A stretch of DNA of 8,112 nucleotides, taken from contig DFKI01000022.1 of assembly GCA_002373325.1 (NCBI GenBank), positions 1-8,112 on the forward strand. The letters run 5' to 3'. Under the pieces are notes generated by a model. The model was given only the letters and a program-made list of their open reading frames with translations, was not told where the DNA came from and did no database searches. Source of the stretch: Treponema sp. UBA3649. Lineage in GTDB: Bacteria; Spirochaetota; Spirochaetia; Treponematales; Treponemataceae. The position numbers and the translations under genes are program-made. Below are positions 1-6,154 of this stretch, piece by piece; position 1 is the stretch's first letter; the number at the start of each line of letters is the position of its first letter.

Positions 1-544
1 CAATCATTCTCTTTACAGGGTAGCCTGCCATAATAAGGGCATGAAGGGGCATCATGTAGGTCTGGAGGGAACAGTTCGGCTTTACCGCGATGAATCCCTT
101 TTTCCAGCCGTGGTGCTCCTGCTGCTTTTTGATGATGTCCAGATGTCCGTAGTTGATTTCAGGAACCAGCATGGGAACGTCGGAAGTCCATCTGTTTGCG
201 GAGGCATTTGACACAACCGGGATTCCCTCGGCTGCATAAGCTTCCTCAAGGGCCTTGATCTCATCCTTTCCCATCTCAAGCGCGCTGAAAACGAACTTGC
301 ATTTTCCAAGGGCAAGGGACGCGTCATTTGCATCCTGCACGGTAAGATTCGCAACAGCATCAGGAATGTCCGCACCGATGAGCCATCTGTTTGACACGGC
401 ATCCTTGTAGAGTTTTCCGGCAGAACGCGGGGAAGCGGCGACATAGCTCACCTCGAACCACGGATGATTCTCAAGCAGCTTGATGTAACGCTGACCGACC
501 ATACCGGTAGCACCAAGCACGCCAACCTTTATCTTTTCACTCAT
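1..544 (-). CDS. asd: Aspartate-semialdehyde dehydrogenase, C-terminus cut by the left edge
   Basis: Asd catalyses the NADPH-dependent reduction of beta-aspartyl phosphate to aspartate 4-semialdehyde, the branch point for lysine/diaminopimelate, threonine and methionine; it is cytosolic. I translated 181 residues from ATG at 544. They open with the Rossmann nucleotide-binding motif VGVLGATGMVGQRYI (residues 7-21). SALEMGKDEIKALEEA and PVVSNASANRW follow, and then the active-site segment KPNCSLQTYMMPLHAL with the catalytic cysteine at residue 158. The cysteine context and the VSNASANRW segment resemble the archaeal/fungal-type ASD (about 350 aa) rather than the E. coli type (PGNCT), so about half the protein is missing at the edge. 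The start is supported by AGGAG at 551-555, six bases upstream. The gene begins 26 bp after dapA ends and probably shares its transcript. Family assignment is secure; subtype assignment is from motif memory. Confidence 0.93.
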   Translation of the reverse strand, partial: MSEKIKVGVLGATGMVGQRYIKLLENHPWFEVSYVAASPRSAGKLYKDAVSNRWLIGADIPDAVANLTVQDANDASLALGKCKFVFSALEMGKDEIKALEEAYAAEGIPVVSNASANRWTSDVPMLVPEINYGHLDIIKKQQEHHGWKKGFIAVKPNCSLQTYMMPLHALIMAGYPVKRMI

Positions 545-570
545 AATAATCTCCTAAAAAATCGCACGAA

Positions 571-1476
571 TCAAAGACCGCACTTTTTAATCGCGTCTTC
601 GATTATGACTTTTGCCTCGCTCTTCGGCTCCACCAAAGGAAGTCTGACGGCTCCCGCAGGAAGTCCCTTTACGTTCATGGCATACTTTATGCAGGATGGA
701 TTTCCGTCCACAAAAGCTGCCCTGAAGAATGGCTGGAGTCGGTAATGGATTTTACGTGCCTCGTCAAACTTTCCGCCCATGCAATCATGCACAAGCTCCG
801 CCATCAGGCCCGGAATCATGTTCGTCACCACAGAGATGACTCCCTTTCCACCGGCTGCCATCAAGGGAAGCGTAAGTCCGTCGTCACCGCTCATCACGCA
901 GAAATCGGGATGCTTTGAAACGACCTTCTCAATCACTTCCATCATCTGGGAAATGCTTCCGCTCGCTTCCTTTACGCCGACGATGTTTGGCAAATCGGCA
1001 ATGCGCTCAAGAAGGGACGTGGAGATGTTCTTTCCCGTGCGTCCCTGGATATTGTAAACAACAATCGGGATTCCGACCTTTGAGACAGCCTCGAAATGGC
1101 GGTAGATTCCCTCGTCGCTCGGCTTGTTGTAATAAGGAGTGACGACAAGAGCAAAGTCTCCGCCCATATCCTTTGCGCGCTGGACATAGCGAACAGCATC
1201 GCGGGTACAGTTGCTTCCGGCCCCGATCATCACCTTTACGTCTTTGCCTGTCTTTTTGTTGAAGTCGTGCACCGTCGGAAGAACGATGTTCAAAAGTTTT
1301 TCCTCTTCATCTTCCGTCAATGTCGGTGTTTCGCCGCTGGTTCCCAACGGTAAAAGTCCATCAATCCCCTGCTCAAGCTGAAACTGTACGTTCTTGCGGA
1401 ATCCTTCATAATCAACGGATCCGTCCGGGAGCATGGGGGTAATCATAGCTGTGTAAGCACCCTTCAGAATAGACAT
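571..1476 (-). CDS. dapA: 4-hydroxy-tetrahydrodipicolinate synthase (DHDPS)
   Basis: This 301-aa cytosolic enzyme condenses pyruvate with aspartate semialdehyde, the first committed step of diaminopimelate and lysine synthesis. It is a class I aldolase of the DHDPS/NAL TIM-barrel family and has the normal length. Visible catalytic elements are GTSGE (Thr46, matching E. coli Thr44; the next residue is Ser47 instead of the usual Thr), TPYYNKP (Tyr116, matching Tyr107), YNIQGRTG (Tyr141, matching Tyr133; Arg146, matching Arg138) and the Schiff-base lysine in GVKEASG (Lys169, matching Lys161). The complete Thr-Tyr-Tyr triad plus the arginine that binds the semialdehyde carboxylate favours DHDPS over N-acetylneuraminate lyase, and the adjacent asd confirms the pathway. 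A TTG-initiated extension to 1515 is open but lies at the predicted transcript start. The ATG at 1476 has AAAGGAG six bases upstream and matches family N-termini. Several E. coli lysine-inhibition residues are replaced, so feedback control may be weak. Confidence 0.96.
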   Translation of the reverse strand: MSILKGAYTAMITPMLPDGSVDYEGFRKNVQFQLEQGIDGLLPLGTSGETPTLTEDEEEKLLNIVLPTVHDFNKKTGKDVKVMIGAGSNCTRDAVRYVQRAKDMGGDFALVVTPYYNKPSDEGIYRHFEAVSKVGIPIVVYNIQGRTGKNISTSLLERIADLPNIVGVKEASGSISQMMEVIEKVVSKHPDFCVMSGDDGLTLPLMAAGGKGVISVVTNMIPGLMAELVHDCMGGKFDEARKIHYRLQPFFRAAFVDGNPSCIKYAMNVKGLPAGAVRLPLVEPKSEAKVIIEDAIKKCGL

Positions 1477-1482
1477 AAGCAA

Positions 1483-1489
1483 CTCCTTT
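1483..1489 (-). promoter_or_regulatory. Ribosome binding site of dapA
   Basis: AAAGGAG on the minus strand, six bases from the ATG at 1476. It decides this start over the in-frame TTG 13 codons upstream, which has no such site. Confidence 0.85.
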
Positions 1490-1523
1490 AAGGAAACAAA
1501 GCGATTTCCTATCAAATTGCCCT

Positions 1524-1552
1524 ATTATTGCACTTTGATGTAAAAAAATCAA
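1524..1552 (-). promoter_or_regulatory. Sigma-70-type promoter for dapA-asd
   Basis: On the minus strand a -35 box TTGATT (1547-1552) and a -10 box AATAAT (1524-1529) are separated by exactly 17 bases, with an A/T-rich spacer. Matches to consensus are 4 of 6 and 5 of 6. Transcription should start near 1517, giving a leader of about 40 bases, too short for a lysine riboswitch. A weak inverted repeat (TTGAT, 8-base loop, ATCAA) overlaps the -35 box and spacer and could be an operator, but it is short and may be chance. The promoter marks the boundary between the flavin-reductase-like gene and the lysine genes. Confidence 0.7.
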
Positions 1553-1591
1553 GGACTAGCGGCAAGTATTTTTTGATGACGGAGAGAGGAT

Positions 1592-2041
1592 TTATTCCCT
1601 TTCAAAAGCTGCGATTGCCTCACCCATCATAAGCTCAACAGAGCCTTCCGTCACCGAGCGGATGAACTTAAACTCAATCCACCCGGAAACCTTGTCGGTG
1701 GGAACAAGCAGGTCCAAAGAAGAGGCCTTGCTCGCAGAGATTGAGAACATGCCGTATTTGTTCACGTCGGGATTCGAGACTGAGCCACATTCCTCAATCC
1801 ACCGGGCGGAGGGGTCAAGCGGAAATGCAACGGCAAAAAATCCTGTCCTCTTGATGTTCGCCACAGCCTGATGGTCTGGATCCGAGCTGAAAATCACTTT
1901 CGTCACCGGGTCATAGTCAAGAGGCATAATCCAACCGTATGGAGTGATGTTGTAATGTTTCACTCCCTTGGTCAAAACCACCGCAGGACTCTTAATCATC
2001 GTGTAAGCTTTCTTCAAATCAACAGATTTAAAACCTTCCAT
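1592..2041 (-). CDS. Flavin reductase-like, FMN-binding split-barrel protein
   Basis: This 149-aa protein resembles the flavin-reductase-like/flavoredoxin group of FMN-binding split-barrel proteins, which bind FMN as dimers and pass electrons between NAD(P)H, flavin and various acceptors. The resemblance lies in SPAVVLTKG (residues 18-26), ITPYGWIMPLDYDPVTKVIF (32-51), a conserved AW-like Gly-Trp at 36-37, HQAVANIKRTGFFAVAFP (57-74), the segment NKYGMFSISASKASSLDL (94-111) and the strand GWIEFKF (120-126). There is no signal peptide or membrane segment. At 149 aa it is shorter than typical flavoredoxins (about 190 aa) and stops soon after GEAIAAF, so the usual C-terminal extension is absent. 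The ATG at 2041 is chosen because AGGAGG lies seven bases upstream; the open frame extends to 2122 only by reading through an intergenic repeat. It follows lon in the same direction with no clear promoter of its own. The substrate cannot be predicted. Confidence 0.75.
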   Translation of the reverse strand: MEGFKSVDLKKAYTMIKSPAVVLTKGVKHYNITPYGWIMPLDYDPVTKVIFSSDPDHQAVANIKRTGFFAVAFPLDPSARWIEECGSVSNPDVNKYGMFSISASKASSLDLLVPTDKVSGWIEFKFIRSVTEGSVELMMGEAIAAFERE

Positions 2042-2048
2042 ATAAATA

Positions 2049-2054
2049 CCTCCT
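2049..2054 (-). promoter_or_regulatory. Ribosome binding site of the flavin-reductase-like gene
   Basis: A perfect AGGAGG within AAAAAGGAGG on the minus strand, seven bases from the ATG at 2041. It fixes the start and excludes the upstream extension that would translate the repeat. Confidence 0.88.
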
Positions 2055-2090
2055 TTTTGGAAAGGAACCAGCCATCCGCATCCGTCTGAG

Positions 2091-2141
2091 ATTATCGGGT
2101 CAAGCCCGATAATGACACACACATCAAGCCCGATAATGACA
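2091..2141. repeat. REP-like palindromic repeat with partial direct duplication
   Basis: A perfect 9-bp inverted repeat, ATTATCGGG (2091-2099) and CCCGATAAT (2105-2113), is separated by a 5-base loop TCAAG. The right arm with its flank, the 18-base unit TCAAGCCCGATAATGACA (2100-2117), is repeated exactly at 2124-2141, a 24-bp period, with an ACACAC spacer between. Either copy of the right arm could pair with the single left arm. The element fills the intergenic space between lon and the next gene. There is no T-tract, so it is not a standard terminator; it could stabilise the 3' end of the lon message or be a dispersed non-coding repeat. Similar palindromes of GTCATT...GGGCTTGACCC type are widespread in some bacterial genomes, including treponemes as I recall. 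Confidence 0.8.
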
Positions 2142-2168
2142 TACTCTTATGAACTTGATGACGAAATC

Positions 2169-4796
2169 CTAAAACACTTCCTTGACGACCTCTTCCACGC
2201 GGCTTACCGGGATGAACTTGATTCCTTCCTTCACGTGGGCCGGAATCTCATCAAGGTCCCTCACGTTTGCCTGAGGAATAATTATCGTCTTGATTTTGTT
2301 TCTTTTCGCAGCGACAGTCTTTTCACGAAGTCCGCCGATGGGAAGAACCTGCCCCGTAAGACTAAGCTCCCCGGTCATCGCAAGATTTCCCTTGATTTTT
2401 TTACCCATCAAAAGCGAAAGGAAAGTCGTCGCCATGGTGATTCCAGCGGATGGTCCGTCCTTTGGTGTCGCTCCCTCGGGAATGTGCAGGTGCACGGTGT
2501 TTTTCTCGAACCATTCCCCGTCCTTGATTTTATGGGAAATCGCATACTGCTTCACCCAGTTCATCGCAATCTGCGCGCTCTCTTTCATCACGTCGCCCAT
2601 CTGCCCCGTAAGTTGGAGTCCGCCCTTGGATGACTCAAACGCTATGCTCTCAAGAAGCAATGTGTCGCCTCCCATGCTCGTCCACGCAAGACCGATCGCA
2701 GTACCCGGAACCGACGCGGTTTTTATCTGGCTCTCGTCAAACACAGCCTTGCCCAAGTACTTGCGCACCTCGGGAACATCCACTGTGAAAGTCTTTTTCG
2801 CAAAGGCAGCAGCAATTTTTTTCGCCTCCTCCGCCGAGACCTTCTCCTGTTCTTCGCGGAGCATTTGAAGCTTCAGTTCTTTCTCATCCGCCTCGATTTT
2901 CGCCGCATCATCAGATTTTACTTCCTTATCCAAATCCGGGGGAGTCTGCACTCCCGACTTTTTCTTCTTCTGCGGAATACTTTCGACTCTTTCCACCTTG
3001 ATGTCATCGAGCGTGGGAAACTTCACTCTCTCGTGGGTCTTCTCGTACTCCTCAACAAGCTCGCGGATCATCTTGCGGTTTATTTTGTCGATGCACTTCT
3101 CATAATTTCGCACACCGGCTTCCCTCGCATATTCAGTCGCAATCAGGGAAAGTGCCGCCTTGGTAAATTTCACCTGATTCTTCTTAAGTCCGTTTTTCGC
3201 AAGATTTTTCGGAATCAGATATTTTTTCGCAATCTCGATTTTCTCCTGGTCGATGTAGCCCGAAAGCTCAATTATCTCAGCCCTGTCCAAAAGTGGCCGG
3301 GGGATCGTGTCAAGGGTGTTCGCGGTCAGGATAAAAAACACGTTGCTCACGTCAAAGGGAAGGTTCAAATATGTGTCGCGGAAATTCACGTTCTGCTCAG
3401 GATCCAGCACCTCAAGCAAGGCAGCCGATGGATCTCCCTGATGAGAAGCGTTCATCTTGTCCACCTCGTCAATCATAAAGACAGGAGACTTTGACTTGGT
3501 GATTTTAAGTCCCTCAAGAATCTGACCGGGCATGGAACCCACGTAAGTCCTTCTGAATCCCTTGATTTTGGCCTCGTCGTGCTCTCCTCCCACGCTGAAC
3601 CTATAGAATTCCTTGTGCATGGCATTCGCGATGGATCGTCCCACGCTGGTCTTTCCCACTCCGGGAGGTCCCACAAGAATCAGCACCGAGCCTTTTCCAT
3701 CATGCTTGAGCCGTCTCACAGCAAGGTACTCCATGATTCTCTTTTTCACGTCCTCAAGTCCGTAGTGGTCGTTCTCAAGGACCTTTTTCGCATCCTCAAG
3801 ATTGTAGTTCTCCACCGGACGGTCGTTCCATGGCAGGCTGCAGACCAAATCAAGATAATTTCTTTCTATATTATACTCAGGATCATGCGGGTCGAGCAGA
3901 TTGAATTTCTCAAGCTCGGTGTCAAGCACTTCCTTGATTTCCCCGGTAAAGTTGAACGAGTCGATTTTTTCCTTGAACTTGTGGTAGTCGCTCGTCTTCG
4001 GGTCCGTGGAGATTCCAAGCTCCTCCTGGATTGACTTCAGCTCCTCACGCAAAAAATAATCGCGCTGATTTTTCTCCACCCGGTCGTTGAGCTCGTTCTG
4101 GATTTTTTTCTGCACGCGGAGGATTTCCTGTTCCTTTTTTATGTAGACAAGAACCTGCTGCATACGCTCCGGGACATTCACAGTCTCAAGAACCTTCTGC
4201 TGCTCCTCCTTCTCAATGTTCAAAATCGACGTGATGAAATCCGCAATCTTTCCGGGATTGTCAATGTTCACCATATTCAGCCTCATCTCCTCACTGAACA
4301 TGGGATTGTTCTCGCTCACTTCCTTCATCTCGCTGATGAGGGCACGGGTCAGGGGTTTTACCTCGGGCTTTTTGACATCCTCATCCTCAAGGTACTCAAC
4401 TGCGGCCACCATGGGATTCGAGTCGCTCAATGACTTACGGATTCTGAATCTTTCGAGCGTGGAGACAAAGACATTGATTCCTCCGTCCGGCAGATTGATT
4501 TTCTTGATGATTCTCGCGACCGTTCCCACGTCATACACATCGGCAAGGGTCGGCTTGTCCACTTCATTTTTCAGCATCACGATTCCGATGCAGTTGTCAT
4601 CCTCACATGCCTTCTCAATAACCTTTGTGTCTTCCTGATTGTTTATCATCAGCGGAGTAAAAATCCCCGGAAAAATAGGACGTCCGCTGATTGGCACAAT
4701 GTACAGTTTGTTAGGAAGCTCTATTTCCGCGGGCAGACCGAATGAATCCAAATCTGACCTGGAAGTCTTCTTGTCATTATCCTTATCGCTCTTCAT
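2169..4796 (-). CDS. lon: ATP-dependent protease Lon (LonA type)
   Basis: Lon is a cytosolic hexameric AAA+ serine protease that degrades misfolded and selected regulatory proteins. At 875 aa it is about 90 residues longer than E. coli Lon (784 aa). Domains in order: a charged N-terminal tail (1-20); the LAN substrate-recognition domain from LPNKLYIVPISGRPIFPG; a coiled-coil region around 195-260 (RMQQVLVYIKKEQEILRVQK); an AAA+ module with Walker A GPPGVGKTS (376-384), Walker B VFMIDE (439-444), sensor-1 Asn493, Arg505 as the probable arginine finger and Arg563 (GVRNYEK) as sensor-2; then the protease domain with catalytic Ser783 (PKDGPSAG) and Lys826 (GGLREKTVAA). The Ser-Lys spacing of 43 equals that of E. 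coli. A Lys/Glu/Ala-rich stretch at about 607-666 lies between ATPase and protease domains and accounts for much of the extra length. The ATG at 4796 has GGAG five bases upstream. The gene starts 39 bp after dnaJ ends and is probably co-transcribed with it. Confidence 0.98.
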   Translation of the reverse strand: MKSDKDNDKKTSRSDLDSFGLPAEIELPNKLYIVPISGRPIFPGIFTPLMINNQEDTKVIEKACEDDNCIGIVMLKNEVDKPTLADVYDVGTVARIIKKINLPDGGINVFVSTLERFRIRKSLSDSNPMVAAVEYLEDEDVKKPEVKPLTRALISEMKEVSENNPMFSEEMRLNMVNIDNPGKIADFITSILNIEKEEQQKVLETVNVPERMQQVLVYIKKEQEILRVQKKIQNELNDRVEKNQRDYFLREELKSIQEELGISTDPKTSDYHKFKEKIDSFNFTGEIKEVLDTELEKFNLLDPHDPEYNIERNYLDLVCSLPWNDRPVENYNLEDAKKVLENDHYGLEDVKKRIMEYLAVRRLKHDGKGSVLILVGPPGVGKTSVGRSIANAMHKEFYRFSVGGEHDEAKIKGFRRTYVGSMPGQILEGLKITKSKSPVFMIDEVDKMNASHQGDPSAALLEVLDPEQNVNFRDTYLNLPFDVSNVFFILTANTLDTIPRPLLDRAEIIELSGYIDQEKIEIAKKYLIPKNLAKNGLKKNQVKFTKAALSLIATEYAREAGVRNYEKCIDKINRKMIRELVEEYEKTHERVKFPTLDDIKVERVESIPQKKKKSGVQTPPDLDKEVKSDDAAKIEADEKELKLQMLREEQEKVSAEEAKKIAAAFAKKTFTVDVPEVRKYLGKAVFDESQIKTASVPGTAIGLAWTSMGGDTLLLESIAFESSKGGLQLTGQMGDVMKESAQIAMNWVKQYAISHKIKDGEWFEKNTVHLHIPEGATPKDGPSAGITMATTFLSLLMGKKIKGNLAMTGELSLTGQVLPIGGLREKTVAAKRNKIKTIIIPQANVRDLDEIPAHVKEGIKFIPVSRVEEVVKEVF

Positions 4797-4835
4797 AATT
4801 TCTCCAAAACAGCCGGCTCAATTCAAATCCGAAAA

Positions 4836-5987
4836 CTACTTTGACAAAGCAGCAAGTGAAATCAACTGGGGATCTGTGGTCGCATTCTCAAGCCTCGCGT
4901 ATTCCTGCATGACAATCTGCTGCTCCCTCGTAAGTTTGGACGGAAGCTGCACGATTACCTTAACATAAAGATCTCCCTTTCTTGTGCTGCCTGTGAAAGG
5001 AACTCCCTCGTCCCTGATTCTTAGCATCTTTCCCTGCTGGGTTCCAGACGGAATCTTGAGAGTGATTTTTCGCCCGTCAAGCCCGGTGATGTTGATGCTC
5101 GCACCCAGAGCCGCCTGTGAGACACTGATTGGTACCGCACAGTAAAGGTCGTTTCCGTCGCGCTCAAAATATGCGTCGTCCTCCACATGAAGGAAGATGA
5201 TGAAATCTCCCGGCTCTCCACCGTTTGTTCCGGCATCTCCCTGCTTGGGAATGACTATGCGCTTTCCGTCATCCACACCCGCCGGTATGGTGATTGTTAC
5301 CATCTTCTCTTTTTCCTGAACTCCCTTTCCATGGCAAGCCGAGCATGGATTGTCAATCACAGTTCCGACTCCGCCGCATGTGGGACAGGTCTGCTGTACG
5401 GCAAAAAATCCCGCGCTTCGTCTTACCTGACCGGCTCCCTTACACGTTGAGCAAGTCTTTCTGCTTGATCCGGGAGCACCTCCGCTTCCGCCGCAAGTCT
5501 CACACACCTCATGATGGCGGAATCTTATTTCCTTTTTGCAACCATAGACCGCTTCCTTGAATCCAATCTCCAAATCATAGCGAAGGCTCGCACCCGCGTT
5601 GGAAGAACGTCCTCTTGTGGAACCTGAGCTGAATCCGCCCGAAAAACCGCCGGAAAAAAGATTTTCGAAAATGTCGCTGAATCCCGTGCCTGCAAAAAGA
5701 TCACTGAAATCATGGAAAGCATGGCTGTATCCACCGCCGGCTCCACCACCGCCCATTCCTTCAAGTCCAGCAAAACCGTACTGGTCATAAATGGGTCTCT
5801 TCTGGTCATCGCTCAAAACCTCATAGGCCTCAGTCGCTTCCTTGAATTTCTCCTCGGCTTCCTTGTTTCCCTGATTCTTGTCGGGGTGATACTTGATTGC
5901 CAGCTTGCGGTATGCCTTTTTGATGGCTTCCTTGTCCGCGCTCTTGTCCAGTCCTAAAACTTCGTAATAATCTCTTTTCCCTGCCAT
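4836..5987 (-). CDS. dnaJ: Chaperone protein DnaJ (Hsp40, class A)
   Basis: This 383-aa cytosolic co-chaperone delivers unfolded clients to DnaK and stimulates its ATPase. It has every class A part in order: a J-domain at residues 5-70 with the essential HPD tripeptide at 34-36; a Gly/Phe-rich linker (about 77-130) with DIF-like FSDIFENLF; a zinc-binding domain with four CxxCxGxG motifs at 162-169, 179-186, 201-208 and 215-222; then two C-terminal beta-barrel client-binding domains and a dimerisation tail. Length is typical. A minor oddity is Pro65 in KRPIYDQYG, where Ala or another helix-friendly residue is usual. The ATG at 5987 gives the standard MxxKRDYYEVLG opening. Its ribosome binding site is weak (AGAGAAG, about seven bases upstream). 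A longer TTG start at 6035 sits at the -10 box and is unlikely. It lies downstream of dnaK behind a terminator and directly ahead of lon. Confidence 0.98.
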   Translation of the reverse strand: MAGKRDYYEVLGLDKSADKEAIKKAYRKLAIKYHPDKNQGNKEAEEKFKEATEAYEVLSDDQKRPIYDQYGFAGLEGMGGGGAGGGYSHAFHDFSDLFAGTGFSDIFENLFSGGFSGGFSSGSTRGRSSNAGASLRYDLEIGFKEAVYGCKKEIRFRHHEVCETCGGSGGAPGSSRKTCSTCKGAGQVRRSAGFFAVQQTCPTCGGVGTVIDNPCSACHGKGVQEKEKMVTITIPAGVDDGKRIVIPKQGDAGTNGGEPGDFIIFLHVEDDAYFERDGNDLYCAVPISVSQAALGASINITGLDGRKITLKIPSGTQQGKMLRIRDEGVPFTGSTRKGDLYVKVIVQLPSKLTREQQIVMQEYARLENATTDPQLISLAALSK

Positions 5988-6035
5988 TTTACGTCTTCTC
6001 TGTGTGATTTCCCCAAGTCCAAGGGGTTCCAGCAA

Positions 6036-6064
6036 ATTATATCAAAAAAAACATATTAAAAAAA
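6036..6064 (-). promoter_or_regulatory. Probable promoter for dnaJ-lon
   Basis: A perfect -10 box TATAAT lies at 6036-6041 on the minus strand. With a 17-base spacer the -35 position (6059-6064) is TTTTTT, a poor match that coincides with the T-tract of the dnaK terminator. The expected start near 6029 gives a leader of about 42 bases before dnaJ. No CIRCE inverted repeat (TTAGCACTC / GAGTGCTAA) is visible in this gap, so HrcA control of this promoter is not supported here. The call rests mainly on the -10 box and on its place just after a terminator. Confidence 0.5.
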
Positions 6065-6087
6065 GCCCCCGCCGCAATGACGGAGGC
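6058..6087 (-). terminator. Rho-independent terminator after dnaK
   Basis: On the minus strand the 5' arm GCCTCCGTC (6079-6087) pairs along all nine positions with the 3' arm GGCGGGGGC (6065-6073), two pairs being G-U, around the loop ATTGC (6074-6078). Seven T residues follow (6058-6064). It lies about 68 bp past the dnaK stop and should reduce or end dnaK transcription before dnaJ. Confidence 0.85.
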
Positions 6088-6154
6088 CTGATTTTCAGCA
6101 CGAAATCCATGCATTCTCAATCACGTGGAAAACCGGAGTCCGTAGCTTTTTTTA

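Noticed and set aside
82..444. 120-codon minus-strand open frame inside asd
   Set aside because: It is out of frame with the clear asd translation, and its Arg/Pro/Ser-rich product has no family features.
1517..1591. Possible terminator between the flavin-reductase-like gene and dapA
   Set aside because: The T7 run at 1542-1548 is preceded by no stable GC stem; it is better explained as part of the dapA promoter spacer.
2042..2122. N-terminal extension of the flavin-reductase-like protein by 27 residues
   Set aside because: It uses a GTG start with no ribosome binding site, and its codons come from the palindromic repeat (VIIGLDPIIS). A perfect AGGAGG supports the ATG at 2041.
2865..3494. 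Long plus-strand open frame of about 209 codons opposite lon
   Set aside because: It is a shadow of the lon reading frame, with no recognisable domain, and the minus strand is unambiguously Lon.
6001..6030. CCCC/GGGG hairpin in the dnaJ leader as a heat-shock operator or RNA thermometer
   Set aside because: The stem is only four base pairs, does not cover the ribosome binding site, and is not a CIRCE match.
5988..6035. TTG start adding 16 residues to DnaJ
   Set aside because: The TTG abuts the TATAAT box, so it would lie upstream of the transcript start, and the J-domain normally starts within a few residues of the KRDYYEVLG motif.
6040..6120. Small peptide ORF (MHGFRAENQ...) in the dnaK-dnaJ gap
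   Set aside because: It has no ribosome binding site, runs through the terminator stem and T-tract, and reads as random codons.
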